Origin: DASSTY01 sp035760645
Lineage (GTDB): Bacteria; Gemmatimonadota; Gemmatimonadetes; Gemmatimonadales; GWC2-71-9
DNA length: 43,916 bases
Assembly: GCA_035760645.1 (NCBI GenBank)
Contig: DASTSO010000058.1
Coordinates: forward strand, 1 to 43,916
Reading direction: 5' to 3'
Shown here: positions 7,464 to 15,847 of the stretch, in pieces
How positions within the stretch are numbered: position 1 is the stretch's first letter
Layout: every line of letters begins with the position of its first letter
The notes under the pieces: generated by a model
The model's database searches: none
Told to the model about the DNA's origin: nothing
Seen by the model: only the letters and a program-made list of their open reading frames with translations
Program-made: the position numbers and the translations under genes

Positions 7464-8720
7464 ATGCCGTTCGAGCTGCTCGTGGCGCTGCGCTACCTGC
7501 GCGAGGGGCGCACGCAGACCACGCTGATCCTCACGGGCATCGGCGTCGGGGTCGGCGTCATCATCTTCCTCTCGGCCCTCATCACCGGGCTGCAGCGCAG
7601 CCTCGTCGCCCGGACCCTCGGTACCCAGGCGCACGTCGTCGTGCGCCCGCGCGAGGAGATGCCGCGCGTGCTCGCGCCGCCCGACCCCGGTGCGGCGCGC
7701 GTCACCCAGGTCGAGCGCCCGGCGCAGCGCATCCGCTCGATCGTGCAGTGGCAGCGCGCGCAGGCCGAGATCGCGCGCCTCCCGGGCGTCGTCGCGACGG
7801 CGCCGACCATCGCGGGGCCCGCCATCGCGGTGCGCGGCGACGGAGCGAGCGCCGTGACGGTGCGGGGGATCGACCCCGCGAGCTACGGGCGCATCGTGGA
7901 CCTCGGGGCCTTCCTCCGCGCCGGGCGGCTCGAGCTCGACGGCTTCCACGCGGTGATCGGCGCCGAGCTGGCCCGCTACCTGGGCCTCTCGGTGGGCGAC
8001 CGCTTCCGCCTGCGCGTGAGCGGGTCGGCCGCGGCCGACACGGGCACCGGCGAGCCGGCCGGCGGCGACGGCGTGTACACCGTGAGCGGGATCCTCGATC
8101 TCGGCAACCGGGACCTCAACCAGCGGTGGGTGTTCGTCGCGCTGCGCGCCAGCCAGAGCTTGTTCGGCCTCGAGGGCGGCGTCTCCACGATCGAGGTGAC
8201 GGTCGCCGGCATCTACGACGCCGAGCGGCTGGCGGGCGCGATCACGCGGCGCACCGGGCTCGTGGCCGACAGCTGGATGCGCACCAACGAGCAGCTGCTC
8301 ACCGCGCTGCGCTCGCAGAGCGCCTCGAGCCGCACGATCCAGACCTTCGTCGGCCTCGCCGTCGCGCTCGGGATCGCGAGCGTGCTCGCCGTCTCGGTGG
8401 TGCAGAAGGCGCGCGAGATCGGCATCCTCCGCGCCACCGGCACCTCCCGCCGCCAGGTGCTGCGCATCTTCCTGCTCCAGGGCGCCATCCTCGGCCTCCT
8501 CGGGTCCGCGGTCGGCATCGCGCTCGGCGCCGCGCTCGGCCTCCTCTTCGCCCGCCTGGCGCGCAATCCCGACGGCTCCGCCACCTTCCCGGTCGCGCTC
8601 GGCGCGGTGCTCTACCTGCGCTCGGCGGCGCTCGCCGTGGGCGTCGGGGTCGCCGCCGCGCTCCTGCCGGCGCGGCGCGCCGCGGGCGTGGAGCCGGCGC
8701 GGATCATCCGCGCCGGCTGA
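7464..8720 (+). CDS. ABC transporter permease, MacB/FtsX type
   Basis: A 418-residue permease with one N-terminal membrane helix (about 20-43), a large periplasmic MacB-like core (about 45-275) and three C-terminal helices (about 290-410, the FtsX domain). The cytoplasmic loop KAREIGILRATGTSRRQVL is the hallmark coupling segment of FtsX-type permeases. It forms a dimer with the ATPase encoded downstream; such transporters do not pass substrate through the membrane but transmit mechanical force to periplasmic cargo. The start ATG follows the adaptor stop by one base, and the ATPase begins 12 bp after this gene. The LolCE family is a close alternative, but the attached HlyD-type adaptor favours MacAB-like export. 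Confidence 0.9.
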   Translation: MPFELLVALRYLREGRTQTTLILTGIGVGVGVIIFLSALITGLQRSLVARTLGTQAHVVVRPREEMPRVLAPPDPGAARVTQVERPAQRIRSIVQWQRAQAEIARLPGVVATAPTIAGPAIAVRGDGASAVTVRGIDPASYGRIVDLGAFLRAGRLELDGFHAVIGAELARYLGLSVGDRFRLRVSGSAAADTGTGEPAGGDGVYTVSGILDLGNRDLNQRWVFVALRASQSLFGLEGGVSTIEVTVAGIYDAERLAGAITRRTGLVADSWMRTNEQLLTALRSQSASSRTIQTFVGLAVALGIASVLAVSVVQKAREIGILRATGTSRRQVLRIFLLQGAILGLLGSAVGIALGAALGLLFARLARNPDGSATFPVALGAVLYLRSAALAVGVGVAAALLPARRAAGVEPARIIRAG

Positions 8721-8732
8721 GCGCCGATCCGC

Positions 8733-9443
8733 GTGCCCGCCCCGGCCGCCGCGCTGCTCCGCCTCGACGGCGTGACGAAGGACTACGGGACGCGCGTCGT
8801 GACACACGTGCTGCGCGGCATCGATCTGGTCGTCGAGCCGGGCGAGTTCCTCGCGCTCACCGGACCCTCGGGCTCGGGGAAGACGACGCTGCTCAACCTG
8901 GTCGGCCTGCTCGACCGGCCCACGGGCGGGCGGATCGTCTTCCGGGGCCGCGACACCGCCGCGCTCGACGAGGCGGCGACGACCGCGCTGCGCGGGCGCG
9001 GCATCGGCTTCGTCTTCCAGTTCCACCACCTGCTCCCCGCCTTCAGCGCCCAGGAGAACGTGATGCTCCCGCTGCTCGCCGACCGCGGCCGGCGCGACCG
9101 CGAGATGGCGGCGCGCGCCGCGGCGCTGCTCGGCGAGGTGGGGCTCGCCGCGCGCGCCGCCTACCGCGCGACCGACCTCTCGGGCGGTGAGCAGCAGCGC
9201 GTGGCGCTCGCCCGCGCGCTGGTGATGCGGCCCCCGCTCGTGCTCGCCGACGAGCCCACCGGCAACCTCGACACCGAATCGGGCGACCAGGTGTGGCGGC
9301 TGCTGCGCGCCTTCAACGCCCGCTACGGCACCGCGTTCGTCATCGTCACGCACGACGACCGGCTGGCGGCGCGCTGCGACCGCATCGTGCGGCTCGTCGA
9401 CGGGCGCGTCGCCGCGGATTCGGGGCCGCGCGGCGGCCGCTGA
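8733..9443 (+). CDS. ABC transporter ATP-binding protein (MacB/LolD-like)
   Basis: A 236-residue ATPase with a GTG start. Walker A is GPSGSGKTT (44-52), the ABC signature is LSGGEQQ (149-155), and Walker B with catalytic Glu is LVLADEPTG. The Q loop FQFHHLLPAFSA fits the LolD/MacB class. It pairs with the permease 12 bp upstream and the adaptor before that, forming a three-gene export operon (6188-9443). In many bacteria MacB has this domain fused to the permease; here it is a separate chain encoded last. Its C-terminal Asp-Ser-Gly-rich tail is short and unremarkable. Confidence 0.92.
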   Translation: MPAPAAALLRLDGVTKDYGTRVVTHVLRGIDLVVEPGEFLALTGPSGSGKTTLLNLVGLLDRPTGGRIVFRGRDTAALDEAATTALRGRGIGFVFQFHHLLPAFSAQENVMLPLLADRGRRDREMAARAAALLGEVGLAARAAYRATDLSGGEQQRVALARALVMRPPLVLADEPTGNLDTESGDQVWRLLRAFNARYGTAFVIVTHDDRLAARCDRIVRLVDGRVAADSGPRGGR

Positions 9444-9493
9444 GCGCCGCCCCGCCCGGCATCCGGCGCCCTTCCTGGCGGCCAGCCGGGTCG

Positions 9494-9499
9494 TATCTT
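9494..9499 (+). promoter_or_regulatory. -10-like TATCTT before the S9 peptidase gene
   Basis: TATCTT at 9494-9499 lies 41 bp upstream of the ATG at 9541 in a very GC-rich gap. No convincing -35 is seen at 16-18 bp. The identical hexamer lies before the second S9 gene on the minus strand (25691-25696). Confidence 0.3.
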
Positions 9500-9540
9500 G
9501 GAAGCGGCCCCCGCATCCGACACGTCACCCGGAGTCATCC

Positions 9541-11841
9541 ATGCGCCTCGTCTCCCCGCTCCCCGGCGGGACGCTCGCCCTCCTGCTGGCCGCCGCGCCG
9601 CTCGCGCCGTCCCTCGCCGCGCCCCTCGCCGCGCAGCAGGCGGGCGCCGACGCGGCCCGGGCCGATTCCACCGCGGCGCTGCTCGGGCGGCTGTTCGCCT
9701 CGCGCGACTTCGCGGCCGAGCGCTTCGGCCCCGCGCGCTGGATCGACGGCGGGGCGGCCTACACCACGCTCGAGCCCTCCCCCTCGCTGCCGGGCGCACG
9801 TGAGATCGTGCGCTACGAGACGGCGACGGGCGCGCGCAGCGTGCTCGTGCCGGCCGAGCGGCTCGTGCCGGCCGGCGACTCGGTGCCGCTCGCCATCGCC
9901 GACTACCGCTGGTCGCCCGACGGCAACCTCCTGCTCGTCTTCACCAACACCGCGCGCGTCTGGCGCGACGAGACCCGCGGCGACTACTGGGTGCTCGACC
10001 GCGCGAGCGGCGCGCTCCGCCAGCTCGGCGGCCCCGACGCGGCCCCCTCGACGCTCATGTTCGCGAAGTTCTCGCCCACGGGCGACCGCGTCGCCTACGT
10101 GCGCGCCGGGGACCTCTACGTCGAGCGGCTCGCCGACGGCGCCGTCACGCGGCTCACGACCGACGGCTCGCGCACGCTCGTCAACGGCACGACCGACTGG
10201 GTGTACGAGGAGGAGCTCTCGCTCCGCGACGCCTTCCGCTGGTCGCCCGACGGGACGCGGATCGCCTACTGGCAGTTCGACATGACGGGCGTGCGCGATT
10301 TCCTCCTCATCAACGACACCGACTCGCTCTACCCGTTCACGATTCCCGTGCAGTACCCGAAGGCGGGCACGACGAACTCCGCCGTGCGCGCGGGCGTCGT
10401 GCCCGCCGCGGGCGGCCCCACCGTCTGGCTCGACCTCCCGGGCGACCCGCGCAACGACTACCTGCCGCGGATGGAGTGGGCGGGGCCCGCCGAGCTCGTG
10501 CTCCAGCGGCTCAACCGGCTCCAGAACACCGACCGCGTGATGCTCGCCGACGCGCGGACCGGCCGCGCGCGCGAGGTCCTCGCCGAGCGCGACTCGGCGT
10601 GGGTGGACGTGGTGAACGACCTGACCTGGCTCGACGGCGGGAAGCGCTTTCTGTGGGTCAGCGAGCGCGACGGCTGGCGGCACCTCTACTCGGTCTCGCG
10701 CGACGGGCGCTCGACGCGGCTCCTCACGCCGGGCGCCTACGACGTGATCCGCGTGGCCGGCGTGGACCAGCGGGGCGGCTGGATCTACGTCGTCGCCTCG
10801 CCGGAGAACGCGACGCAGCGCTATCTCTACCGCGTCCCGCTCAAGGGCGGCCGTGCCGAGCGGGTCTCGCCCGCGGGGCAGCCGGGGACGCACCAGTACG
10901 ACGTCTCCCCCGACGGGCGCTGGGCGTTTCACACGTACTCGCGCTTCGACGCGCCGCCGGCGATCGACCTCGTGGCGCTGCCCGCGCACCGCGTCGCGCG
11001 CACGCTGGCGGACAACGCGCGCCTGCGCGAGGCCGCGGCGCCGCTCCTCCAGCGCAGGACCGAGTTCTTCCGCGTGCCGGTGGGCGGGGGCGTCGAGCTC
11101 GACGGCTGGATGATCTTCCCGCGCGACTTCGATCCCGCGAAGCGCTATCCCCTGCTCATGCAGGTCTACAGCGAGCCCGCGGCGCAGACGGTGCTCGACG
11201 CCTGGGGCGGCAACGGCGGGCTCTGGCACCGGATGATCGCCGACCAGGGCTACATCGTGGCGAGCGTGGACAACCGCGGCACCCCGGCGCCGCGCGGGCG
11301 CGCGTGGCGCAAGGTGGTCTACGGCGCGGTGGGCGAGCTCTCGAGCCGCGAGCAGGCGGACGCGGTGCGCGCGCTGACGCGCGCGCGGCCCTACCTCGAC
11401 GCGGCGCGCGTCGCGATCTGGGGCTGGAGCGGCGGCGGCTCGGCGACGCTCAACGCGATGTTCCGCTATCCGGACGTCTACCAGGTCGGCATGGCGGTGG
11501 CCCCGGTGCCCGACCAGCGGCTCTACGACACCATCTACCAGGAGCGCTACATGGGGCTCCCGGAGCAGAACGCGGAGGGCTACCGGCGCGGCTCGCCGAT
11601 CAACTTCGCCGAGGGGCTGCGCGGGCGGCTCCTCCTGGTGCACGGCTCGGGCGACGACAACGTGCACTACCAGGGGAGCGAGCGCCTGATGAACCGCCTC
11701 GTCGAGCTCGGCAAGCCGGTGGACTTCGTCACCTATCCCAATCGCTCGCACTGCATCTGCGAGGGCCGGGGGACGACGCTGCACGTCTACTCGCTGCTCA
11801 CGCGCTACCTCACCGAGCACCTGCCGGCGGGCGGGCGCTGA
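9541..11841 (+). CDS. DPP-IV-like S9B prolyl peptidase, secreted
   Basis: A 766-residue protein with a signal peptide ending near PLAAQQ (about 33). The N-terminal beta-propeller (about 90-500) contains the double-Glu motif WVYEEE (E223-E225) that anchors the substrate N-terminus in dipeptidyl peptidase IV. The C-terminal hydrolase domain has Ser630 (GWSGGG), Asp705 (GSGDDNVHY) and His737 (NRSHC), matching the DPP-IV triad. It should remove X-Pro or X-Ala dipeptides from exported or imported peptides in the periplasm. The ATG is preceded by GGAG (9531-9534). The 3' end overlaps the convergent CapA-like gene by 32 bp. A second S9 peptidase lies at 23268-25631. Confidence 0.93.
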   Translation: MRLVSPLPGGTLALLLAAAPLAPSLAAPLAAQQAGADAARADSTAALLGRLFASRDFAAERFGPARWIDGGAAYTTLEPSPSLPGAREIVRYETATGARSVLVPAERLVPAGDSVPLAIADYRWSPDGNLLLVFTNTARVWRDETRGDYWVLDRASGALRQLGGPDAAPSTLMFAKFSPTGDRVAYVRAGDLYVERLADGAVTRLTTDGSRTLVNGTTDWVYEEELSLRDAFRWSPDGTRIAYWQFDMTGVRDFLLINDTDSLYPFTIPVQYPKAGTTNSAVRAGVVPAAGGPTVWLDLPGDPRNDYLPRMEWAGPAELVLQRLNRLQNTDRVMLADARTGRAREVLAERDSAWVDVVNDLTWLDGGKRFLWVSERDGWRHLYSVSRDGRSTRLLTPGAYDVIRVAGVDQRGGWIYVVASPENATQRYLYRVPLKGGRAERVSPAGQPGTHQYDVSPDGRWAFHTYSRFDAPPAIDLVALPAHRVARTLADNARLREAAAPLLQRRTEFFRVPVGGGVELDGWMIFPRDFDPAKRYPLLMQVYSEPAAQTVLDAWGGNGGLWHRMIADQGYIVASVDNRGTPAPRGRAWRKVVYGAVGELSSREQADAVRALTRARPYLDAARVAIWGWSGGGSATLNAMFRYPDVYQVGMAVAPVPDQRLYDTIYQERYMGLPEQNAEGYRRGSPINFAEGLRGRLLLVHGSGDDNVHYQGSERLMNRLVELGKPVDFVTYPNRSHCICEGRGTTLHVYSLLTRYLTEHLPAGGR

Positions 11842-12952
11842 GCGCGAAGTCGCCGTCGTCGCGCTCGAGCACGCTCCGGCCGAAGCGTCCGCACTCGCGC
11901 CGGAGCGTGCGGGCGAGCCACGCGCGATCGGCGGCCGGGGCGGGCTCGAGCCGGAAGCGGCGCAGGCGGAGCGGCGTCATCGTGAGCTCCAGCAGCCGGC
12001 CCCCGGGCACCGCGAGGGTGACGAAGTAGAGCAGGGCGAGGTCGCAGCGGTAGGCTTCCGCGCCCTCGATGCCCTCGTAGTCGTCCAGGAAGTCGCCGCA
12101 GCCGTAGAGGATCGGGTGCTCGTGGTGGACCTCGATCGCCTTCGGGTGGTGGGACGAGTGGCCGTGCACCACGTCCACCCCGGCCTCGTCGATGAGCGCG
12201 TGCGCGAAGGCGACCTGCGCGCGCGGCACCGTCCAGCCCCAGTTCCCGCCCCAGTGGACCGAGGCCACCACGACGTCGCCCGGGCGCTTCGCCGCCGCCA
12301 CGAGGCGTCCGAGATGCACGACGGTCGCGGGCGTCAGATCCGGGAGCCGATGCACGCCGGGCCGCGCGGGGCCCGCGGCCCACGCGGGCGGGATCCCGCT
12401 GTCGCCGGTGCCGCAGGCGAGGACGAGGACGCGCGTCGCCGCCTCCGCCGCCGTGCCCGCCGGCGCGAGCACGGCGGGGCGCTCGGCGTCGGCCAGCGTC
12501 CGGCCCGCGCCCGCCGCGGGAATGCCGGCGCGGGCGAGCGTCGCGAGCGTCTCGAGGAGCCCGACCTCGCCCCAGTCGAGGACGTGGTTGTTGGCGAGGA
12601 CGCAGCAGCCGATCCCGACCGCGCCGAGCACGCCGACGTTGGCCGGATGCATCCGGTAGTTGATGCCCTTGGGGAGGGCGTCCTCGCTCGTGGTGAGGCT
12701 GGTCTCGAGGTTGACGACGAACGCCGCGGGCCGCACGCGCGCGAGCGCCGCCGCCGCCGCGCCCCAGACGTAGCCGGGCTCGACCCGGCGCGGGATGGGC
12801 CCGTGCGCCGCCTCCGCGAGGGCCACGTAGTCGAGCGCCGAGGACGCCGCGGGCTCGTAGAGATGCGGCGGGCAGGCATGTGGCAGGATCTGGTCGATCC
12901 CGCGCCCCGTCATCACGTCGCCGGCCAGCGCGAGCGTGATGCGCTCGCTCAC
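11810..12952 (-). CDS. CapA-family metallophosphatase-like protein (poly-gamma-glutamate synthesis type)
   Basis: A 380-residue protein of the PGA_cap/CapA family, a calcineurin-like fold. Recognisable metal-ligand motifs in order are LAGDVMTGRG near the N-terminus, NLETSLT, the NNH of CVLANNHVLDWG, SVHWGGNW and HGHSSHHPK. Family members take part in polyglutamate capsule synthesis but are also widespread with unknown roles. No capB/capC is present here, so capsule synthesis is not supported. There is no signal peptide, so it is probably cytoplasmic. The GTG start overlaps the stop of the upstream dienelactone hydrolase gene (GTGA at 12949-12952). Its 3' end overlaps the DPP-IV gene by 32 bp. 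Confidence 0.85.
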   Translation of the reverse strand: MSERITLALAGDVMTGRGIDQILPHACPPHLYEPAASSALDYVALAEAAHGPIPRRVEPGYVWGAAAAALARVRPAAFVVNLETSLTTSEDALPKGINYRMHPANVGVLGAVGIGCCVLANNHVLDWGEVGLLETLATLARAGIPAAGAGRTLADAERPAVLAPAGTAAEAATRVLVLACGTGDSGIPPAWAAGPARPGVHRLPDLTPATVVHLGRLVAAAKRPGDVVVASVHWGGNWGWTVPRAQVAFAHALIDEAGVDVVHGHSSHHPKAIEVHHEHPILYGCGDFLDDYEGIEGAEAYRCDLALLYFVTLAVPGGRLLELTMTPLRLRRFRLEPAPAADRAWLARTLRRECGRFGRSVLERDDGDFALSARPPAGAR

Positions 12953-13677
12953 GCCGCGCTCCCGCCCGTGTAGTCGCGCAGGAAGGCGAGCGTGAGGGCC
13001 CACGCCTCCCGCGCCGCCGGCGGGTCGTACTCCGGGCGCGCGTCGCAGAAGAAGCCGTGCGGGGCCTGCGAGAAGACGATGCTCGCGTAGCGCTTCCGGG
13101 CCGCGCGGAGCGCGTCCTCCACGGCGCGGGAGTGCTCGGGGAGGATGTGCGTGTCGCGCCCACCCCAGACGAGGAGCTGCGGGCCCGACACGCGGGCGGC
13201 GCGGTCGAGGAGCGCCGGGGCGATCCCGCCGCCGTAGTAGGAGACGGCCGCCGCGAGCGGCAGCGCCGAGTTGGCGATCCAGGCGCAGCGGCCGCCCATG
13301 CAGTAGCCGACCGCCGCGACGCGCGCGGCATCCACCGCGCCCGTGCTGTCGAGCCACCCGAATGCGGCGCGGAGGTCGGCCTCGATCCCCTCGGTGGTGA
13401 GCGCGTTCACGTGCGTCCGGACGCCGTTGAAGTTGCCGTAGTCGCCCTCGAAGCCGGGGGCGGTCCGGTGGAAGAGCTCGGGCGCGATCGCCAGGAAGCC
13501 CTCCGCCGCGAAGCGCCCTGCGACGTCGCGGATGTGTGCGTTGACGCCGAACGCCTCCTGCAGCACGAGCAGCCCCGGGTGCGGGCCCGGGCCCGCGGGG
13601 CGCGCGACCCAGGCGCGCATCGTGGTGCCGTCGGCTACGCCGAGCGGGTGCCAGCCGTCGTGATCGTGAGTGCTCAT
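12949..13677 (-). CDS. Dienelactone hydrolase family protein
   Basis: A 242-residue alpha/beta hydrolase with the Cys-Asp-His triad of dienelactone hydrolase: Cys126 in GYCMGGR, Asp175 in GGRDTH and His207 in APHGFF. The Glu that poises the Cys is Glu41 in QEAFG. Length matches the family. It would hydrolyse a lactone or activated ester in the cytoplasm; the natural substrate of such stand-alone homologues is usually unknown. GGAGG lies just before the ATG. It is the first gene of a two-gene unit with the CapA-like protein, joined by a 4-bp overlap, and diverges from the K+ channel gene. Confidence 0.92.
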   Translation of the reverse strand: MSTHDHDGWHPLGVADGTTMRAWVARPAGPGPHPGLLVLQEAFGVNAHIRDVAGRFAAEGFLAIAPELFHRTAPGFEGDYGNFNGVRTHVNALTTEGIEADLRAAFGWLDSTGAVDAARVAAVGYCMGGRCAWIANSALPLAAAVSYYGGGIAPALLDRAARVSGPQLLVWGGRDTHILPEHSRAVEDALRAARKRYASIVFSQAPHGFFCDARPEYDPPAAREAWALTLAFLRDYTGGSAA

Positions 13678-13718
13678 CGTCTGCCTCCATGTGCCGCCGT
13701 CGGCCGTGGCCGGGCGCA

Positions 13719-13747
13719 TTGAATCATAGCCCGGCGTGGCGTAACTT
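13719..13747 (+). promoter_or_regulatory. Promoter of the K+ channel gene with a very short leader
   Basis: TTGAAT (13719-13724), a 17-bp spacer and TAACTT (13742-13747). Transcription would start near 13754, only about five bases before the ATG at 13759, and there is no Shine-Dalgarno sequence. Translation is therefore likely to be leaderless or nearly so. Confidence 0.55.
13723..13728 (-). promoter_or_regulatory. -10-like TATGAT for the dienelactone hydrolase operon
   Basis: On the minus strand TATGAT spans 13728-13723, about 46 bp before the ATG at 13677. It overlaps the -35 of the divergent channel promoter, so the two would compete. No clear -35 is seen. Confidence 0.35.
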
Positions 13748-13758
13748 CGCTCGAGACC

Positions 13759-14589
13759 ATGCCGCGCTCCCCACTTCGCGACCGCGTCTTCGACGTCATC
13801 TTCACCCACGACGACCCGCCCGCGCGGGCGTTCGACGTGGCGCTCATCGTGGCCATCCTGGCGAGCGTGGTGGTCGTCATGCTCGACAGCGTCGCCGCGA
13901 TCTCGGCGCGCTACGGCGCCGCGCTGCGCGCGGCGGAGTGGACCTTCACCGTCCTGTTCACGCTCGAGTACGCGCTGCGGCTCTGGTCGGAGCGGCACCC
14001 GTGGCGCTACGCGCGCAGCTTCTTCGGCCTCGTCGACCTCGTCGCCATTCTGCCGACCTATCTCACGGTCGTCATCCCGGGCGCCCGCTTCTTCGTGGCG
14101 CTCCGGGTGCTGCGCGTGCTGCGGATCTTCCGCGTCCTCAAGCTCGCCCACTACGTGCGCGAGGGCGCGGTGCTGGGCGCCGCGCTGCGGGCGAGCCGCT
14201 ACAAGATCACGGTCTTCCTCACCACGGTGCTGACGATCGTGGTCGTCGTCGGGTCGATGATGTACCTCGTCGAGGGCCCGGCCTCGGGCTTCAGCAGCAT
14301 TCCGCAGAGCGTCTACTGGGCGGTCGTCACCCTCACCACGGTGGGCTACGGCGACATCGCCCCGGTGACGGTGGTCGGCAAGCTGCTCGCCTCGCTCCTC
14401 ATGGTGCTGGGCTACGGGATCATCGCGGTGCCCACGGGGATCGTCACCCTCGAGCTCGACCGCGCCGCGCGCGCCGGGGCGGGCCTGGCGCGCCGCCCCT
14501 GCCCGGGCTGCGGCGTCGAGCGGCACGCCGCCGACGCCCGCTACTGCCGGTACTGCGGCACGCCGCTGCCGCTGGGAGAGCTGGAGTAG
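13759..14589 (+). CDS. Voltage-gated-type potassium channel with C-terminal zinc ribbon
   Basis: A 276-residue six-helix channel subunit. S1-S4 lie at about residues 25-130; S4 is Arg-rich (RVLRVLRIFRVLKLAHY), as in voltage sensors. The pore loop has the K+ selectivity filter TTVGYGD (193-199) between S5 and S6. After S6 the cytoplasmic tail carries two CxxC pairs, Cys248/Cys251 (CPGC) and Cys263/Cys266 (CRYC), forming a zinc ribbon. It should form a tetrameric K+ channel in the inner membrane. The metal site suggests redox or metal sensing or assembly through the tail (inference). It converges with an MscS channel 16 bp downstream. No ribosome-binding site precedes the ATG. Confidence 0.93.
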   Translation: MPRSPLRDRVFDVIFTHDDPPARAFDVALIVAILASVVVVMLDSVAAISARYGAALRAAEWTFTVLFTLEYALRLWSERHPWRYARSFFGLVDLVAILPTYLTVVIPGARFFVALRVLRVLRIFRVLKLAHYVREGAVLGAALRASRYKITVFLTTVLTIVVVVGSMMYLVEGPASGFSSIPQSVYWAVVTLTTVGYGDIAPVTVVGKLLASLLMVLGYGIIAVPTGIVTLELDRAARAGAGLARRPCPGCGVERHAADARYCRYCGTPLPLGELE

Positions 14590-14597
14590 CGGGCGCG

Positions 14598-14615
14598 CGG
14601 CGGCGTCAGCCGCCG
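14598..14615. terminator. Bidirectional hairpin between convergent channel genes
   Basis: CGGCGGC (14598-14604) pairs with GCCGCCG (14609-14615) over a GTCA loop. It spans the 16-bp gap and the last codons of the minus-strand MscS gene, so it could serve both transcripts. Confidence 0.45.
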
Positions 14616-15706
14616 AGTTCGGGCGCCGGCGCCCCGAAGGCTCCCGCGCCCGCCGTCGCCACCAGCGCCCGCACCTGCGGCAGGCCTCCCGGGTGGTTGG
14701 CCTGCAGCCAGCCGATCAGCGCCTCGCGCACCTCGCAGCGGAGGTTCCACGCCGCGCCGGCACTCGGCGCGCTCATGAGGGCGCGCACCTGCACGGCGCG
14801 GTCGCTGGCATCGGTGACCTGCAGCCCCCAGGCGCGCCCGTCCCACAGCGGCGAGGCGCGCAGCACCCGCTCGAGCTCGGCCCGCAGCGCCGGAACCGGC
14901 ACGCTGTAGTCCACCCAGAGATAGACGGTGCCGAGGAGCTCGGCGGCGGTGCGGGTCCAGTTCTGGAAGGGATGCTCGAGGAAATAGGAGAGCGGGAGGA
15001 TGAGCCGGCGCTCGTCCCACACGCGCACGACCACGTAGGTCGCGGCGATCTCCTCGATCCGCCCGAACTCGCCCTCGAGCACGACGACGTCGTCGAGGCG
15101 GATCGGCTCGGTGAAGGCGAGCTGGAGCCCGGCGATCAGGTTCGAGAGGGCGGGGCGCGCCGCGAAGCCGACCACCAGGCCCGCCACGCCGGCCGACGCG
15201 AAGAGGCTCGCCCCCACGCTGCGCACGCTCGGGAACGTCGTGAGCGCGGCGGCGATCGCGACGAAGACGACGAGGCCGACGGCCACGCGGCGCAGCACCT
15301 CGACCTGCGTGCGCACGCGGCGCTGACGGAGGTTGTCGGCGGCGTCGATCGGGTGCCGGTGCTCGACGATCTCGACCAGCGCCTCGATGATGCCGGTGAG
15401 GGTCCAGGCGAGCGCGCCGATGAGCGCGAGGGCGAGGAGTCGGCGCGGGACGACGGGCAGCTCGGCGTCGCCGACGAGCGTCTGCGCGGCGAGCTGCGCC
15501 GCGAAGAGCGCCGCGAGCACCCGGGTCGGCCGTCGCACGTGCGCGACGAGCGCGGCCCCGATCGGCGAGCGGCGCCTGCGATAGAGCTGGTCGAGGAGGC
15601 GGGTGAGAAGAAGGTGCGCGAGGGCGCCGGCTGCCGCCGAGGCGAGGACGACGAGCGGAACCCAGAGAGCGTGCGGCCAGCCGGCCGGCGGGGTGATCCA
15701 GTCCAA
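14606..15706 (-). CDS. MscS-family mechanosensitive ion channel
   Basis: A 366-residue protein with about five membrane helices. The pore helix and start of the beta domain are recognisable: a Gly/Ala-rich segment ASAGVAGLVVGFAARP near residues 190-206 runs into SNLIAGLQLAFTEPIRLDD, the MscS signature. Further beta-domain hallmarks are GRIEEI and the ILPLSYFLEHPFQNW stretch. It would relieve turgor on osmotic downshift. The start is TTG at 15706, with AAGGAAGA (15711-15718) as ribosome-binding site. Next to it, the K+ channel and L,D-transpeptidase fit an envelope/osmotic theme. The pairing with a K+ channel gene is convergent, so co-transcription is not implied. Confidence 0.92.
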   Translation of the reverse strand: MDWITPPAGWPHALWVPLVVLASAAAGALAHLLLTRLLDQLYRRRRSPIGAALVAHVRRPTRVLAALFAAQLAAQTLVGDAELPVVPRRLLALALIGALAWTLTGIIEALVEIVEHRHPIDAADNLRQRRVRTQVEVLRRVAVGLVVFVAIAAALTTFPSVRSVGASLFASAGVAGLVVGFAARPALSNLIAGLQLAFTEPIRLDDVVVLEGEFGRIEEIAATYVVVRVWDERRLILPLSYFLEHPFQNWTRTAAELLGTVYLWVDYSVPVPALRAELERVLRASPLWDGRAWGLQVTDASDRAVQVRALMSAPSAGAAWNLRCEVREALIGWLQANHPGGLPQVRALVATAGAGAFGAPAPELGG

Positions 15707-15744
15707 TAGTCTTCCTTTGCGGGGGTGACGCGCGGATGCGGCGA

Positions 15745-15767
15745 GCGGGCCGGACCGTCCGGCCCGC
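15745..15767. repeat. 23-bp palindrome between divergent mscS-like and ldt-like genes
   Basis: GCGGGCCGGAC (15745-15755), one central C, then GTCCGGCCCGC (15757-15767), with perfect 11-bp arms. It lies between two divergent genes, where a terminator is not needed, so an operator site is a reasonable guess. The regulator is unknown. Confidence 0.5.
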
Positions 15768-15847
15768 CCTTCCGATCATGCCCGGATCGGCGCCGCGGCA
15801 CAACCCGCCCGATTGCGCTCCGGAGCGGGGCGCATCTTCTTTCCGTC

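Noticed and set aside
11810..12952. Capsule (poly-gamma-glutamate) locus
   Set aside because: Only a CapA-like protein is present, coupled to a dienelactone hydrolase; no CapB ligase or CapC is nearby.
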